From UBA3537 sp965658025 (lineage in GTDB: Bacteria; Bacteroidota; Bacteroidia; Flavobacteriales; Flavobacteriaceae): a stretch of 48,812 bases of DNA. The first letter of the stretch is position 1. Each line of letters starts with the position of its first letter. The notes beneath the pieces were generated by a model. It worked only from the letters and a program-made list of their open reading frames with translations. It was not told the DNA's origin and ran no database searches. Shown one piece after another: positions 41,694 through 48,812 of the stretch. Position numbers and translations under genes: made by a program. Location: positions 1 through 48,812 of the forward strand of contig CBFHQL010000013.1 of NCBI GenBank assembly GCA_965658025.1, read 5' to 3'.

Positions 41694-43487
41694 TTATCGC
41701 CTACGGTTTTTTCTCGGTCTGGACGAACCACTGCCTTGTGGTTTGAAATCCGATGATCTGCGGGGCGATCGACCGCTATTGTCTCTTTTTCGGTCTTTAC
41801 GACGACCACGTCCTTCAGATTTAAATCCGTCTTTTCTTCTTGAACGTCTCCCTTTTTGTGATCCAAATCGGCGGTTTCCTCGACGTTCTTTTTTCTCTGT
41901 AATTTCGACATTGATGTAGCGTCCATTTTGCTTAAAATCAGAAAAGAATTCCAAAACTTTAGGCATATGCACCGTTTCGGTATTGAAAAACGAAAAACTG
42001 TCTTTTACATCAACTTTAAACACATCGTCTTGCCCAAGTGCCAATACATCGCGTAAAAAATCTTTCATGCTCATCCAATCGTATCCATCTTTTTTGCCAA
42101 TATTGATAAAGTAACGTGCCGATTGATCGTCTTTGTTTCCTTCTGAAAACGAATCATTTCCGCTAGGAGAATTTAGATTTTTGGCGTTTTTGTAATAATT
42201 GAAAAAACGTGTAAACTCAACTGAGAAAAACTTTTTGATGAGTTCCTCTTTTGTGGTATCTTCAAAGAGCAGATTGATTTCTTCTAAATAAGGATCAATT
42301 TCATGATTGATTTCGGTATCATGAATTTTATGTGCCAAAGCTTTTAATTGAACTTCACAAATTTCCATTCCATCGGGAACTTCTTTTTTGACAAAACTTT
42401 TTTGAATAATTTTTTCAATCGTTTTGATTTTACGTTGCTCACTTTTGGTAATGATGACCATCGAAATTCCCATTTTTCCAGCGCGTCCTGTTCGTCCACT
42501 TCTGTGGGTGTAGGTTTCGATTTCGTCTGGCAATTGATAATTGATCACATGGGTGATATCGTCGACGTCAATTCCTCGTGCAGCAACATCGGTGGCCACC
42601 AACATTTGAATTTGTTTGTTTCTAAAGGATTTCATCACCAAATCACGTTGGTTTTGACTTAAATCTCCATGTAGTGCTCCGGCGCTATAGCCGTCCTCAA
42701 TGAGTTTTTCGGCCACTTTTTGTGTATCTCTTTTGGTACGGCAAAATATCACTGAAAAAATATGCGGATGGGCGTCCGCAAGACGTTTTAGTGCTGCATA
42801 GCGGTCTCTAGATCCGACCAAATAATATTCGTGTTCAACGTTTTTACTTCCTGTATTTTTGCTTCCAACTGTGATTTCTGTAGGGTTCGCCATAAATTTT
42901 TTGGCGATAATGGAAACTTCTTTGGGCATCGTGGCGGAAAACAACCAAGTTGATTTTTCTTGCGGTGTATGGGATAGAATGGCTTTAATATCTTCAAAAA
43001 AGCCCATATTGAGCATCTCATCGGCTTCGTCCAAAACAGCATAGTCAATTTTTGAAATATCCACCAATCGGCGAGAAATCATGTCTTTCATCCGTCCTGG
43101 AGTGGCCACAATGATTTGTGCGCCGCGCTTTACATTTTTGGCTTGTTCGGTAATGCTTGCCCCACCATATATGGCAGTCACATTCAGTCCTTTACTGTAT
43201 TTCCCATAGAGTTTTAATTCATTGGTAATTTGCAAACACAATTCTCTTGTGGGGGACAGGATAAGTCCTTGAGTTGTTCGGCTATTAATGTCAATTTTTT
43301 GCAGCATTGGAAACCCAAATGCAGCGGTTTTTCCAGTTCCAGTTTGTGCGAGTGCTACAAGATCATTTTCTTCAGAAAGGAGTGTTGGAATTGCTTTTTG
43401 TTGTACTTCACTTGGTGTTTCAAAACCAAGATCATTGATGGCTTGAAGCAAATGGTCTTCAAGTCCCAGTTGTTGGAATGTGTTCAT
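41694..43487 (-). CDS. deaD: DEAD-box RNA helicase (DeaD/CsdA-like)
   Basis: A 597-residue RNA helicase. The Q-motif region FQQLGLEDHLLQAINDLGFE is followed by motif I AQTGTGKTAAF, Ia PTRELC, II DEAD (VLDEADEML), III SAT and VI HRSGRTGRAGK. A DbpA-type RNA-binding domain lies at about 470-545 (FINIGKKDGYDWMSMKDFL). The tail is rich in Arg and Gly/Ser (RRGNRRFGSQKGRRSRRKDG). It probably assists ribosome assembly and mRNA decay at low temperature. The leader of about 95 nt is highly structured. The deaD symbol is by family. Confidence 0.92.
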   Translation of the reverse strand: MNTFQQLGLEDHLLQAINDLGFETPSEVQQKAIPTLLSEENDLVALAQTGTGKTAAFGFPMLQKIDINSRTTQGLILSPTRELCLQITNELKLYGKYSKGLNVTAIYGGASITEQAKNVKRGAQIIVATPGRMKDMISRRLVDISKIDYAVLDEADEMLNMGFFEDIKAILSHTPQEKSTWLFSATMPKEVSIIAKKFMANPTEITVGSKNTGSKNVEHEYYLVGSRDRYAALKRLADAHPHIFSVIFCRTKRDTQKVAEKLIEDGYSAGALHGDLSQNQRDLVMKSFRNKQIQMLVATDVAARGIDVDDITHVINYQLPDEIETYTHRSGRTGRAGKMGISMVIITKSEQRKIKTIEKIIQKSFVKKEVPDGMEICEVQLKALAHKIHDTEINHEIDPYLEEINLLFEDTTKEELIKKFFSVEFTRFFNYYKNAKNLNSPSGNDSFSEGNKDDQSARYFINIGKKDGYDWMSMKDFLRDVLALGQDDVFKVDVKDSFSFFNTETVHMPKVLEFFSDFKQNGRYINVEITEKKERRGNRRFGSQKGRRSRRKDGFKSEGRGRRKDRKRDNSGRSPRRSSDFKPQGSGSSRPRKNRRR

Positions 43488-43513
43488 TCGTATGTTTCGT
43501 CGATATGTGTTAG

Positions 43514-43582
43514 GTGTTACCTCAGAAGCGTATCGAACCGTTTTTTACCATACTTCTTGTAACACATCCTCACCCTGAGGAT
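43514..43582 (-). promoter_or_regulatory. Structured 5' leader of the DEAD-box helicase mRNA
   Basis: Two stem-loops abut. The first, at the predicted 5' end, is ATCCTCA/TGAGGAT with a 3-nt loop (43566-43582). The second (43514-43565) is closed by GTGTTAC/GTAACAC and contains inner pairs between AAGAAG and CTTCT. A post-transcriptional control role is inferred, not shown. Confidence 0.55.
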
Positions 43583-43588
43583 TTGCGG

Positions 43589-43596
43589 CAAAGGTA
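43589..43596 (-). promoter_or_regulatory. -7 promoter element of the DEAD-box helicase gene
   Basis: TACCTTTG on the minus strand fits TAnnTTTG exactly. It predicts a start about 5-6 nt downstream, right at the first stem-loop, and a leader of about 95 nt. Confidence 0.55.
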
Positions 43597-43611
43597 CGTT
43601 AAATAATTCAG

Positions 43612-44193
43612 TTACTGATTTTGTTTAAAAAATTCAATCAATTGTGCAACTGCAATTCCTCTGTGGCCAATTTTATTTTTTTCTTTAAGAGTCAATTCCG
43701 CGAAAGTCTGTTCTTTACCTAATGGTTTAAAAATGGGGTCGTAACCAAAACCACCAGATCCTTTTTGCGTATGGGTAATTTCTCCTTTACAAATCCCTTC
43801 AAACTGTACTATTTTTCCCTTATAATGCAATGCAATTACCGTTTTGAATTGCGCAGCACGATTTGGTTCGTTTTCCAAGGCATTGAGCAGTTTTTTTATA
43901 TTGTTTTCGGCTTTTCTTTCAGGGCCAGCATAGCGTGCAGAATGAACTCCTGGGGCACCATCCAAAGCATCAACTTCCAAACCAGTATCGTCAGCAAAAC
44001 AATCGCTGTTGTATTTGGCTTTGATGTAGTTTGCTTTTTGAAGTGCATTGCCTTCAATGGTGTTTTGTGTTTCTGGAATATCTTCGGTGCACCCTATTTC
44101 TTTTAAACTTACCAATTGAATTCCTTTGGGGAGTTGGACTTGTACTTCCTTAAGTTTGTTGGGATTATTGGTTGCAAAAACGATTTTTATCAT
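43612..44193 (-). CDS. rdgB: Non-canonical purine NTP pyrophosphatase (RdgB/HAM1)
   Basis: A 193-residue house-cleaning enzyme that hydrolyses ITP, dITP and XTP to the monophosphate. The N-terminal FATNNPNKLKEVQ and the catalytic block FADDTGLEVDALDGAPGVHS with ARYAG are family signatures. GSGGFGYDPIFKP and the final GHRGIAVAQLIEF are also conserved. Length is normal. It starts 2 nt after the rlmH stop, so the two are co-transcribed. Confidence 0.95.
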   Translation of the reverse strand: MIKIVFATNNPNKLKEVQVQLPKGIQLVSLKEIGCTEDIPETQNTIEGNALQKANYIKAKYNSDCFADDTGLEVDALDGAPGVHSARYAGPERKAENNIKKLLNALENEPNRAAQFKTVIALHYKGKIVQFEGICKGEITHTQKGSGGFGYDPIFKPLGKEQTFAELTLKEKNKIGHRGIAVAQLIEFFKQNQ

Positions 44194-44195
44194 AA

Positions 44196-44669
44196 TTATT
44201 GGTGGTGGTAGGGTTCATTGCGGAGAATTGTAAATCCTCTGTAGAGTTGTTCAATGGCAAAAAGACGTACCATTTGATGTGAGAATGTCATTTTTGAAAG
44301 TGAAATTTTCCCATGCGCTTTTTGATATATTTCATCTGAAAAGCCATAAGGACCGCCAATAACAAAAACCAATTGTTTAGGGCCAGAATTCATTTGTTTT
44401 TGTAAAAATTCGGAAAACTGTACGGAATCCATGGTTTTTCCGTTTTCATCCAACAAAAAAAGACGATCCGTCGACGAAATTTTAGATAAAATCAATTGCC
44501 CTTCTTTCTCTTTCTGAAGTTGAACAGAAAGGTTTTTTGTATGCTTTAAATCAGGGATAATTTCCAATGAAAAAGCGATGTAGTGTTGAAGTCTAGTTTC
44601 ATATTTTTGAATCAATTGTTCCAGTGCCTTATCATCTGTTTTCCCAATGGTTAGGAGTTTAATTTTCAT
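44196..44669 (-). CDS. rlmH: 23S rRNA pseudouridine(1915)-N3-methyltransferase
   Basis: A 157-residue SPOUT methyltransferase acting on helix 69 of 23S rRNA in assembled ribosomes. It starts MKIKLLTIGKTDDKALEQLI. The SAM-binding knot motif FVIGGPYGFSDEIY is near residue 105, and the end LSKMTFSHQMVRLFAIEQLY with GFTILRNEPYHHQ is diagnostic of RlmH. The ATG is only 4 nt past a -7 element, so the transcript may be leaderless. Confidence 0.97.
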   Translation of the reverse strand: MKIKLLTIGKTDDKALEQLIQKYETRLQHYIAFSLEIIPDLKHTKNLSVQLQKEKEGQLILSKISSTDRLFLLDENGKTMDSVQFSEFLQKQMNSGPKQLVFVIGGPYGFSDEIYQKAHGKISLSKMTFSHQMVRLFAIEQLYRGFTILRNEPYHHQ

Positions 44670-44673
44670 ACCA

Positions 44674-44681
44674 CAAAGTTA
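44674..44681 (-). promoter_or_regulatory. -7 promoter element of rlmH-rdgB
   Basis: TAACTTTG on the minus strand matches TAnnTTTG and is separated from the rlmH ATG by TGGT only. The predicted transcription start falls at or beside the ATG. Confidence 0.5.
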
Positions 44682-44752
44682 ATCATAAATTAGAAGACAT
44701 TTTTTTATTTTTAATCAATCAAATCCTTAATTTAGCTTTAAACAAAAAAATA

Positions 44753-45613
44753 ATGATCAGTCAAGAAGCTTTTCAAAATGAAATAAAACTAATTATTACC
44801 AATGCTGTTCGAGAAGATGTAGGTTCTGGAGATCACAGTTCATTGGCATGTATCCCTGAAAATGCGTTTGGTAAAGCGCAGTTGTTGGTCAAAGACAAGG
44901 GTATTTTGGCAGGAGTGGAGTTTGCCAGACAAGTGTTTAAATACATCGATCCTAGACTACGAATGACCGTGCATATTCAAGATGGTACTGCAGTAAAATT
45001 TGGCGATATTGCTTTTGAAGTACAAGGCCCACAACAGTCTATATTGAAAGCTGAACGTTTGGTGCTCAATGCTATGCAGCGTATGAGTGCCATCGCCACA
45101 AAAACCGACCACTTTGTTCAAGTATTGAAAGGCACAAAGACCAAAATTTTGGACACCCGAAAAACAACACCTGGAATTCGTGCTTTAGAAAAATGGGCTG
45201 TGACGATTGGGGGTGGAGTCAATCATCGTTTTGCGCTCTATGATGTCATTATGCTCAAAGACAATCATATTGACTTTGCAGGAGGCGTCACTAACGCTTT
45301 AAATTTGACGACTGAATACATTGAGCGTAATCAGTTGAATCTGAAAATTATCGTTGAAGCTCGTGATATGGATGAAATTAAAGACATTTTGACGCATGGA
45401 GGAGCCGATCGAATTTTGATTGATAATTTCAATATTCAAGAAACCAAAGCAGCAGTAGCCCTAATTGGAGACCAATGTCAAACAGAATCTTCGGGTGGTA
45501 TTGATGAAGTTACTCTACGTCATTATGCCGAATGTGGCGTTGATTTTATTTCCTCCGGTGCACTTACGCATTCGGTGTATAATATGGACCTCAGTCTAAA
45601 AGCTGTAGAATGA
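44753..45613 (+). CDS. nadC: Nicotinate-nucleotide pyrophosphorylase (carboxylating)
   Basis: A 286-residue quinolinate phosphoribosyltransferase of NAD synthesis. Signature pieces are EDVGSGDHSSLACI, LNAMQRMSAIAT, ILDTRKTTPGIRALEKWAV with GGGVNHR, IMLKDNHIDFAGG, IIVEARDMDEI and ESSGGIDEVTLRHYA. Length is typical. Its stop overlaps the next ATG (ATGA), so it is translationally coupled to the BrkB-type gene. nadA and nadB are not in the window. Confidence 0.96.
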   Translation: MISQEAFQNEIKLIITNAVREDVGSGDHSSLACIPENAFGKAQLLVKDKGILAGVEFARQVFKYIDPRLRMTVHIQDGTAVKFGDIAFEVQGPQQSILKAERLVLNAMQRMSAIATKTDHFVQVLKGTKTKILDTRKTTPGIRALEKWAVTIGGGVNHRFALYDVIMLKDNHIDFAGGVTNALNLTTEYIERNQLNLKIIVEARDMDEIKDILTHGGADRILIDNFNIQETKAAVALIGDQCQTESSGGIDEVTLRHYAECGVDFISSGALTHSVYNMDLSLKAVE

Positions 45614-46548
45614 GTACACCAATTGAACAAAAATTAGAAAAAATTCCTGTTTTACGTTGGATCGTTCGACTCATGAAGTCAATTAAACTCCCTGGGTTTG
45701 AAGGTTTGACCCTTTACGATCTTTTGGAAATGTATATTTTAGGCATCATACATGGAGCACTTTCGATTCGTGCAAGTGCTGTTGCCTTTAGTTTTTTTAT
45801 GGCTATTTTTCCGTTTTTATTGTTCATCATTATTTTGATTCCCTATATCCCATTTGAAGGATTTCAATCTGATTTTTTAAATTTTTTGGATGCCACTTTA
45901 CCACCCAATACTTCCGATTTTTTTAATCAAAACATATTTGAAAACATCAATAGAAATAGAGGAGGAGGGCTAATTTCTTCCGTTTTTATAATTTCCATGT
46001 TTTTGATGTCCAATGGTGTTAATGCTGTATTTTCTGGATTTGAGAACTCTTACCACCAGCAACTTAACAGAAATTTCATTAATCAATATTTGTATGCTTT
46101 TGGAGTTTCTATCATATTGGTTTTTATTTTAATTGTTACGATAATTGGTGTTGGATTTTGTGAAATTTATTTGATTCATCCCTTATATGATTCGTTGAAT
46201 ATTAAGGACGCCTCGAGTGAGTTGTTTTGGATTGATGCCTCCAAATTTCTATTTTTCATTTTGATGATCTACCTCACCATTGCTGTTCTTTATTTTTTTG
46301 GCACCAAAGAAGGAAAACAGTCACGATTTTTCTCAGTTGGGGCACTGTTTACCACATTTTTAGTGCTCATCAACTCTTATTTATTTGGCTATTACATCGA
46401 AAATTTTTCCAACTACAATCAGCTCTACGGATCCATTGGTGCGCTTTTGATTTTACTGTTTTACTTATGGCTGAACGCCATCATTTTATTGCTCGGTTTT
46501 GAGCTTAACGCATCTTTGCAACGTCTGAAACAAAAATGCAACAGTTAG
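45610..46548 (+). CDS. YihY/BrkB-family inner-membrane protein
   Basis: A 312-residue integral membrane protein with about six helices. The family core is present: SIRASAVAFSFFMAIFPFLL near residue 55, the region FIISMFLMSNGVNAVFSGFE near 140 and the C-terminal LYGSIGALLILLFYLWLNAI. The family was once thought to be RNase BN, which was later disproved; its function remains unclear. It sits between nadC and priA in a tight run, overlapping nadC by 4 nt and priA by 13 nt. Confidence 0.9.
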   Translation: MSTPIEQKLEKIPVLRWIVRLMKSIKLPGFEGLTLYDLLEMYILGIIHGALSIRASAVAFSFFMAIFPFLLFIIILIPYIPFEGFQSDFLNFLDATLPPNTSDFFNQNIFENINRNRGGGLISSVFIISMFLMSNGVNAVFSGFENSYHQQLNRNFINQYLYAFGVSIILVFILIVTIIGVGFCEIYLIHPLYDSLNIKDASSELFWIDASKFLFFILMIYLTIAVLYFFGTKEGKQSRFFSVGALFTTFLVLINSYLFGYYIENFSNYNQLYGSIGALLILLFYLWLNAIILLLGFELNASLQRLKQKCNS

Positions 46549-48812
46549 GCCATTCATATTTTATCGACGCCGTTTTGCCGTTGCCTTTGGAACGTAATTT
46601 TTCTTATGCAGTAACTCAAGCGGAATTTGATTTTATGAAGCCAGGTATCCGTGTAGCTGTTCCCTTTGGCAAAAATAAAGTATATACTGCATTGGTTTTA
46701 AAATGCCACCATGTTGCACCTACTGCATATGAAGTCAAATCCATCCATAGTATAATCGATGATGCTCCAATTGTCAACCCCATCCAATTGCAACATTGGA
46801 CATGGATTTCTACGTACTACATGTGCGCTTTGGGTGAGGTTTTGAGTGCCGCCCTTCCCAGTGCACTATTGTTGCAAAGTGAATCTGTAATTTCGATGCA
46901 TCCAGATGCAGAAATCAACGAAGAATTGCTCTCCGACGATCAGTTTCTTGTCGTTGAGGCACTACAACAAGAAGCGCGACTCAAAGTAGAAGATGTTCAT
47001 GCTGTTTTGAATAAAAAAAATACCCTCAAAATTCTAAAACCCTTACTTGATGCAAAAATCATAACCACGAGTCAAGAATTAATCCAAAAATATAAACCGA
47101 AACTTTTGCGTACGGTGGTTCTTCATTCTGATTACAAGAAGGAGGGAAGTTTAATAGCATTATTGGATCAACTGGAACGCTCAAAAAAGCAAAAGCAAAT
47201 CGTTTTGGCATATTTTTCTCTCTGTAAAGTATCTGAACGCGTTTCGGTTGCTGAATTAAAAAAAGCGAGTGGAGGTACTTCCACGCAAATAAAAGCGCTT
47301 ATCGACAAATCAATTTTTGAGGAACACTTTGTTGAGGTTGACCGATTGAAATTGGAAGGGCTTCCAACCCATAAAAAAATCACTTTAAGCACAGAGCAAC
47401 AAACCGCATTGTCGCGTATTAATTCTGTTTTAAAAGATAAAGATGTTTGTCTTTTTCATGGCGTAACATCGTCCGGAAAAACAGAAATTTATGTAAAAAT
47501 GATAGAAGCAGTGCTCGCCAAAGGAGAACAAGCATTGTTTTTGGTGCCAGAAATCGCTTTGACTTCTCAGTTGGTTTTACGATTGAAACATTATTTTGGC
47601 GATCAAATTGCGGTTTATCATTCACGATTTAGTCCAAATGAACGTGTAGAAATATGGAATCGCGTATTGCAAAACTCAGAGCGTTCCCGCATTGTTATTG
47701 GCGCTCGTTCTTCTTTGTTTTTGCCATTCTCAAATTTGGGGTTAGTGCTAGTCGATGAAGAGCACGAACCTTCTTACAAACAATTTGATCCTGCACCACG
47801 ATACCATGCTCGAGATGCGGCCATTGTTTTGGCAAATCTTCACAAAGCCAAGACAATTTTGGGTTCTGCTACGCCCAGTATTGAAAGTTATTTTAATGCT
47901 GTTCAACAAAAAAAATATGGCTATGTTTCATTAACAAAACGCTACAATGATGTCATTCTTCCAGATATAGAATTGGTAGACCTTAAGGATAAATATAAAC
48001 GAAAGCGCATGAACGGTCATTTCAGTGACCGTCTTCTTGCTGAAATGAAGGAAGCATTAGAAGATAAGCACCAAATCATTCTCTTTCAAAACAGAAGGGG
48101 CTATGCACCAGTTTTGACCTGTAACTCTTGCGGACATAGTCCAGAATGTCCAAATTGCGATGTGACGTTGACCTACCATCAACATGCCAATCAACTGCGT
48201 TGCCACTATTGTAGTTATGCAATTGTAGTGCAAAAGCAATGTGGAGCATGCGGTGGAGTTGATTTGGATACTAAGGGTTTTGGCACAGAACAAATTCAAG
48301 AAGAAACAATGGCGCTTTTTCCGAATGCGAAAGTGGCACGGATGGATTTGGACACCACTCGAGGCAAATACAGTTATGATCGTATAATTCAAAAATTTGA
48401 ACAAAAAGAAATCGATATTTTGGTGGGGACCCAAATGCTAACTAAAGGATTGGATTTTAGAGATGTTAAGTTAGTGGGGGTACTCAATGCCGATCAACTT
48501 ATTAATTTTCCAGATTTTAGAGCGCATGAACGTTGTTTTCAGCTTTTGCAACAGGTTTCAGGAAGAGCAGGGCGCACCAAAATTAGGGGAAAAGTCATTA
48601 TTCAATCCTACAACCCTCATCACAATATTTTGCAGCAAGTTTCTTCCAATGAGTATACTAAAATGTTTGAAGAACAGACTTATCAACGTCGTATATACAA
48701 GTATCCTCCATATTTTAGAATTATAAAAATCACACTCAAACACAAAGATTTTAACAGAGTAAATGAAGGTGCTAGCTGGTTGGCTAAGGCGCTTACTCAA
48801 GTGTTTGGTGCT
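46536..48812 (+). CDS. priA: Primosomal protein N' (replication restart helicase PriA), 3' end beyond window
   Basis: 759 codons are present and the frame is open to the right edge; the family is usually around 800 residues or slightly more in Bacteroidota, so some 50-60 residues are missing. The N-terminal 3' DNA-binding domain starts HSYFIDAVLPLPLERNFSYA. Walker A is GVTSSGKTEIY near residue 308 and Walker B is VLVDEEHEPSY near 406. Eight zinc-binding cysteines follow at about 528-570 (CNSCGHSPECPNC, CHYCSYA, CGACGG), then GTQMLTKGLDF and QVSGRAGR. PriA reloads the replisome at stalled forks. The ATG lies inside the end of the BrkB gene. Confidence 0.96.
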   Translation, partial: MQQLGHSYFIDAVLPLPLERNFSYAVTQAEFDFMKPGIRVAVPFGKNKVYTALVLKCHHVAPTAYEVKSIHSIIDDAPIVNPIQLQHWTWISTYYMCALGEVLSAALPSALLLQSESVISMHPDAEINEELLSDDQFLVVEALQQEARLKVEDVHAVLNKKNTLKILKPLLDAKIITTSQELIQKYKPKLLRTVVLHSDYKKEGSLIALLDQLERSKKQKQIVLAYFSLCKVSERVSVAELKKASGGTSTQIKALIDKSIFEEHFVEVDRLKLEGLPTHKKITLSTEQQTALSRINSVLKDKDVCLFHGVTSSGKTEIYVKMIEAVLAKGEQALFLVPEIALTSQLVLRLKHYFGDQIAVYHSRFSPNERVEIWNRVLQNSERSRIVIGARSSLFLPFSNLGLVLVDEEHEPSYKQFDPAPRYHARDAAIVLANLHKAKTILGSATPSIESYFNAVQQKKYGYVSLTKRYNDVILPDIELVDLKDKYKRKRMNGHFSDRLLAEMKEALEDKHQIILFQNRRGYAPVLTCNSCGHSPECPNCDVTLTYHQHANQLRCHYCSYAIVVQKQCGACGGVDLDTKGFGTEQIQEETMALFPNAKVARMDLDTTRGKYSYDRIIQKFEQKEIDILVGTQMLTKGLDFRDVKLVGVLNADQLINFPDFRAHERCFQLLQQVSGRAGRTKIRGKVIIQSYNPHHNILQQVSSNEYTKMFEEQTYQRRIYKYPPYFRIIKITLKHKDFNRVNEGASWLAKALTQVFGA

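Noticed and set aside
47168..48800. Minus-strand open frames near the right edge
   Set aside because: They are antisense to the open priA frame, which carries all helicase and zinc motifs.

Overview
This is an AT-rich chromosomal segment from a member of the Bacteroidota, most likely a marine Flavobacteriaceae; I do not name a genus. The evidence is: promoters of the Bacteroidota type (TTG, about 19 nt, TAnnTTTG) upstream of many genes; two C-terminal type IX secretion (T9SS) sorting domains; families typical of the group (DUF4252, DUF4199, DUF5777, DUF6580, a GlmU-like protein, carboxypeptidase-D-regulatory-like domains); a CarB without its allosteric domain; and zinc-free L31. Most of the window is densely packed housekeeping sequence. 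I see no rRNA, tRNA, tmRNA, CRISPR array, prophage or insertion sequence.

Layout. 1-5.7 kb (minus strand): fatty-acid beta-oxidation. An acyl-CoA ligase is followed by a MarR regulator, a fused hydroxyacyl-CoA dehydrogenase/enoyl-CoA hydratase and a thiolase cut by the left edge. Two identical palindromes lie in front of marR. A four-helix-bundle (S23-like) gene preceded by a heptamer tandem repeat sits between the dehydrogenase and thiolase genes. 5.7-12.7 kb (minus): purL, an intergenic repeat, then a secreted multidomain endonuclease I overlapping an rRNA cytosine methyltransferase gene. 12.8-13.8 kb (plus): a beta-propeller lipoprotein. 13.8-18.9 kb (minus): DUF4199, dolichol-phosphate-mannose-synthase-like glycosyltransferase, phosphohexomutase and ABC exporter. 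19-25.6 kb: rpmE2, GlmU-like protein, peptide-binding lipoprotein, mtaB, small acetyltransferase, lytic transglycosylase and a TPR-like membrane protein. 25.7-30 kb (plus): rpmH, carB, an orphan T9SS sorting domain and DUF5777. 30-34 kb: DUF6580 and a BtuB-like TonB receptor (divergent), then an S41 protease. 34.2-36.3 kb (plus): ECF sigma factor, putative anti-sigma protein and two DUF4252 proteins. 36.3-39.4 kb: purB, a glycosyltransferase and a small membrane protein. 39.4-40.7 kb: a PIN/RHH toxin-antitoxin module between about 90-bp direct repeats, beside a frameshifted glsB. 40.8-44.7 kb (minus): a CarboxypepD_reg-like protein, a DEAD-box helicase with a structured leader, rdgB and rlmH. 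44.7 kb to the end (plus): nadC, a BrkB/YihY membrane protein and priA, cut by the right edge.

Genes are packed tightly. Coding overlaps of the ATGA type link methyltransferase/nuclease, antitoxin/toxin and nadC/brkB. Several convergent pairs share or nearly share stop codons. In several places the computed open frame begins at a TTG or GTG inside or upstream of a promoter -7 element, and I moved those starts to the downstream ATG.

I found no unmistakable new multi-gene system. The best candidates for a second look are the toxin-antitoxin cassette between duplicated terminator/start-codon segments, the four-helix-bundle gene with TAGTGAG repeats inside the fad operon, the two-hairpin leader of the RNA helicase, the self-regulated-looking ECF/DUF4252 locus and the orphan sorting domain.
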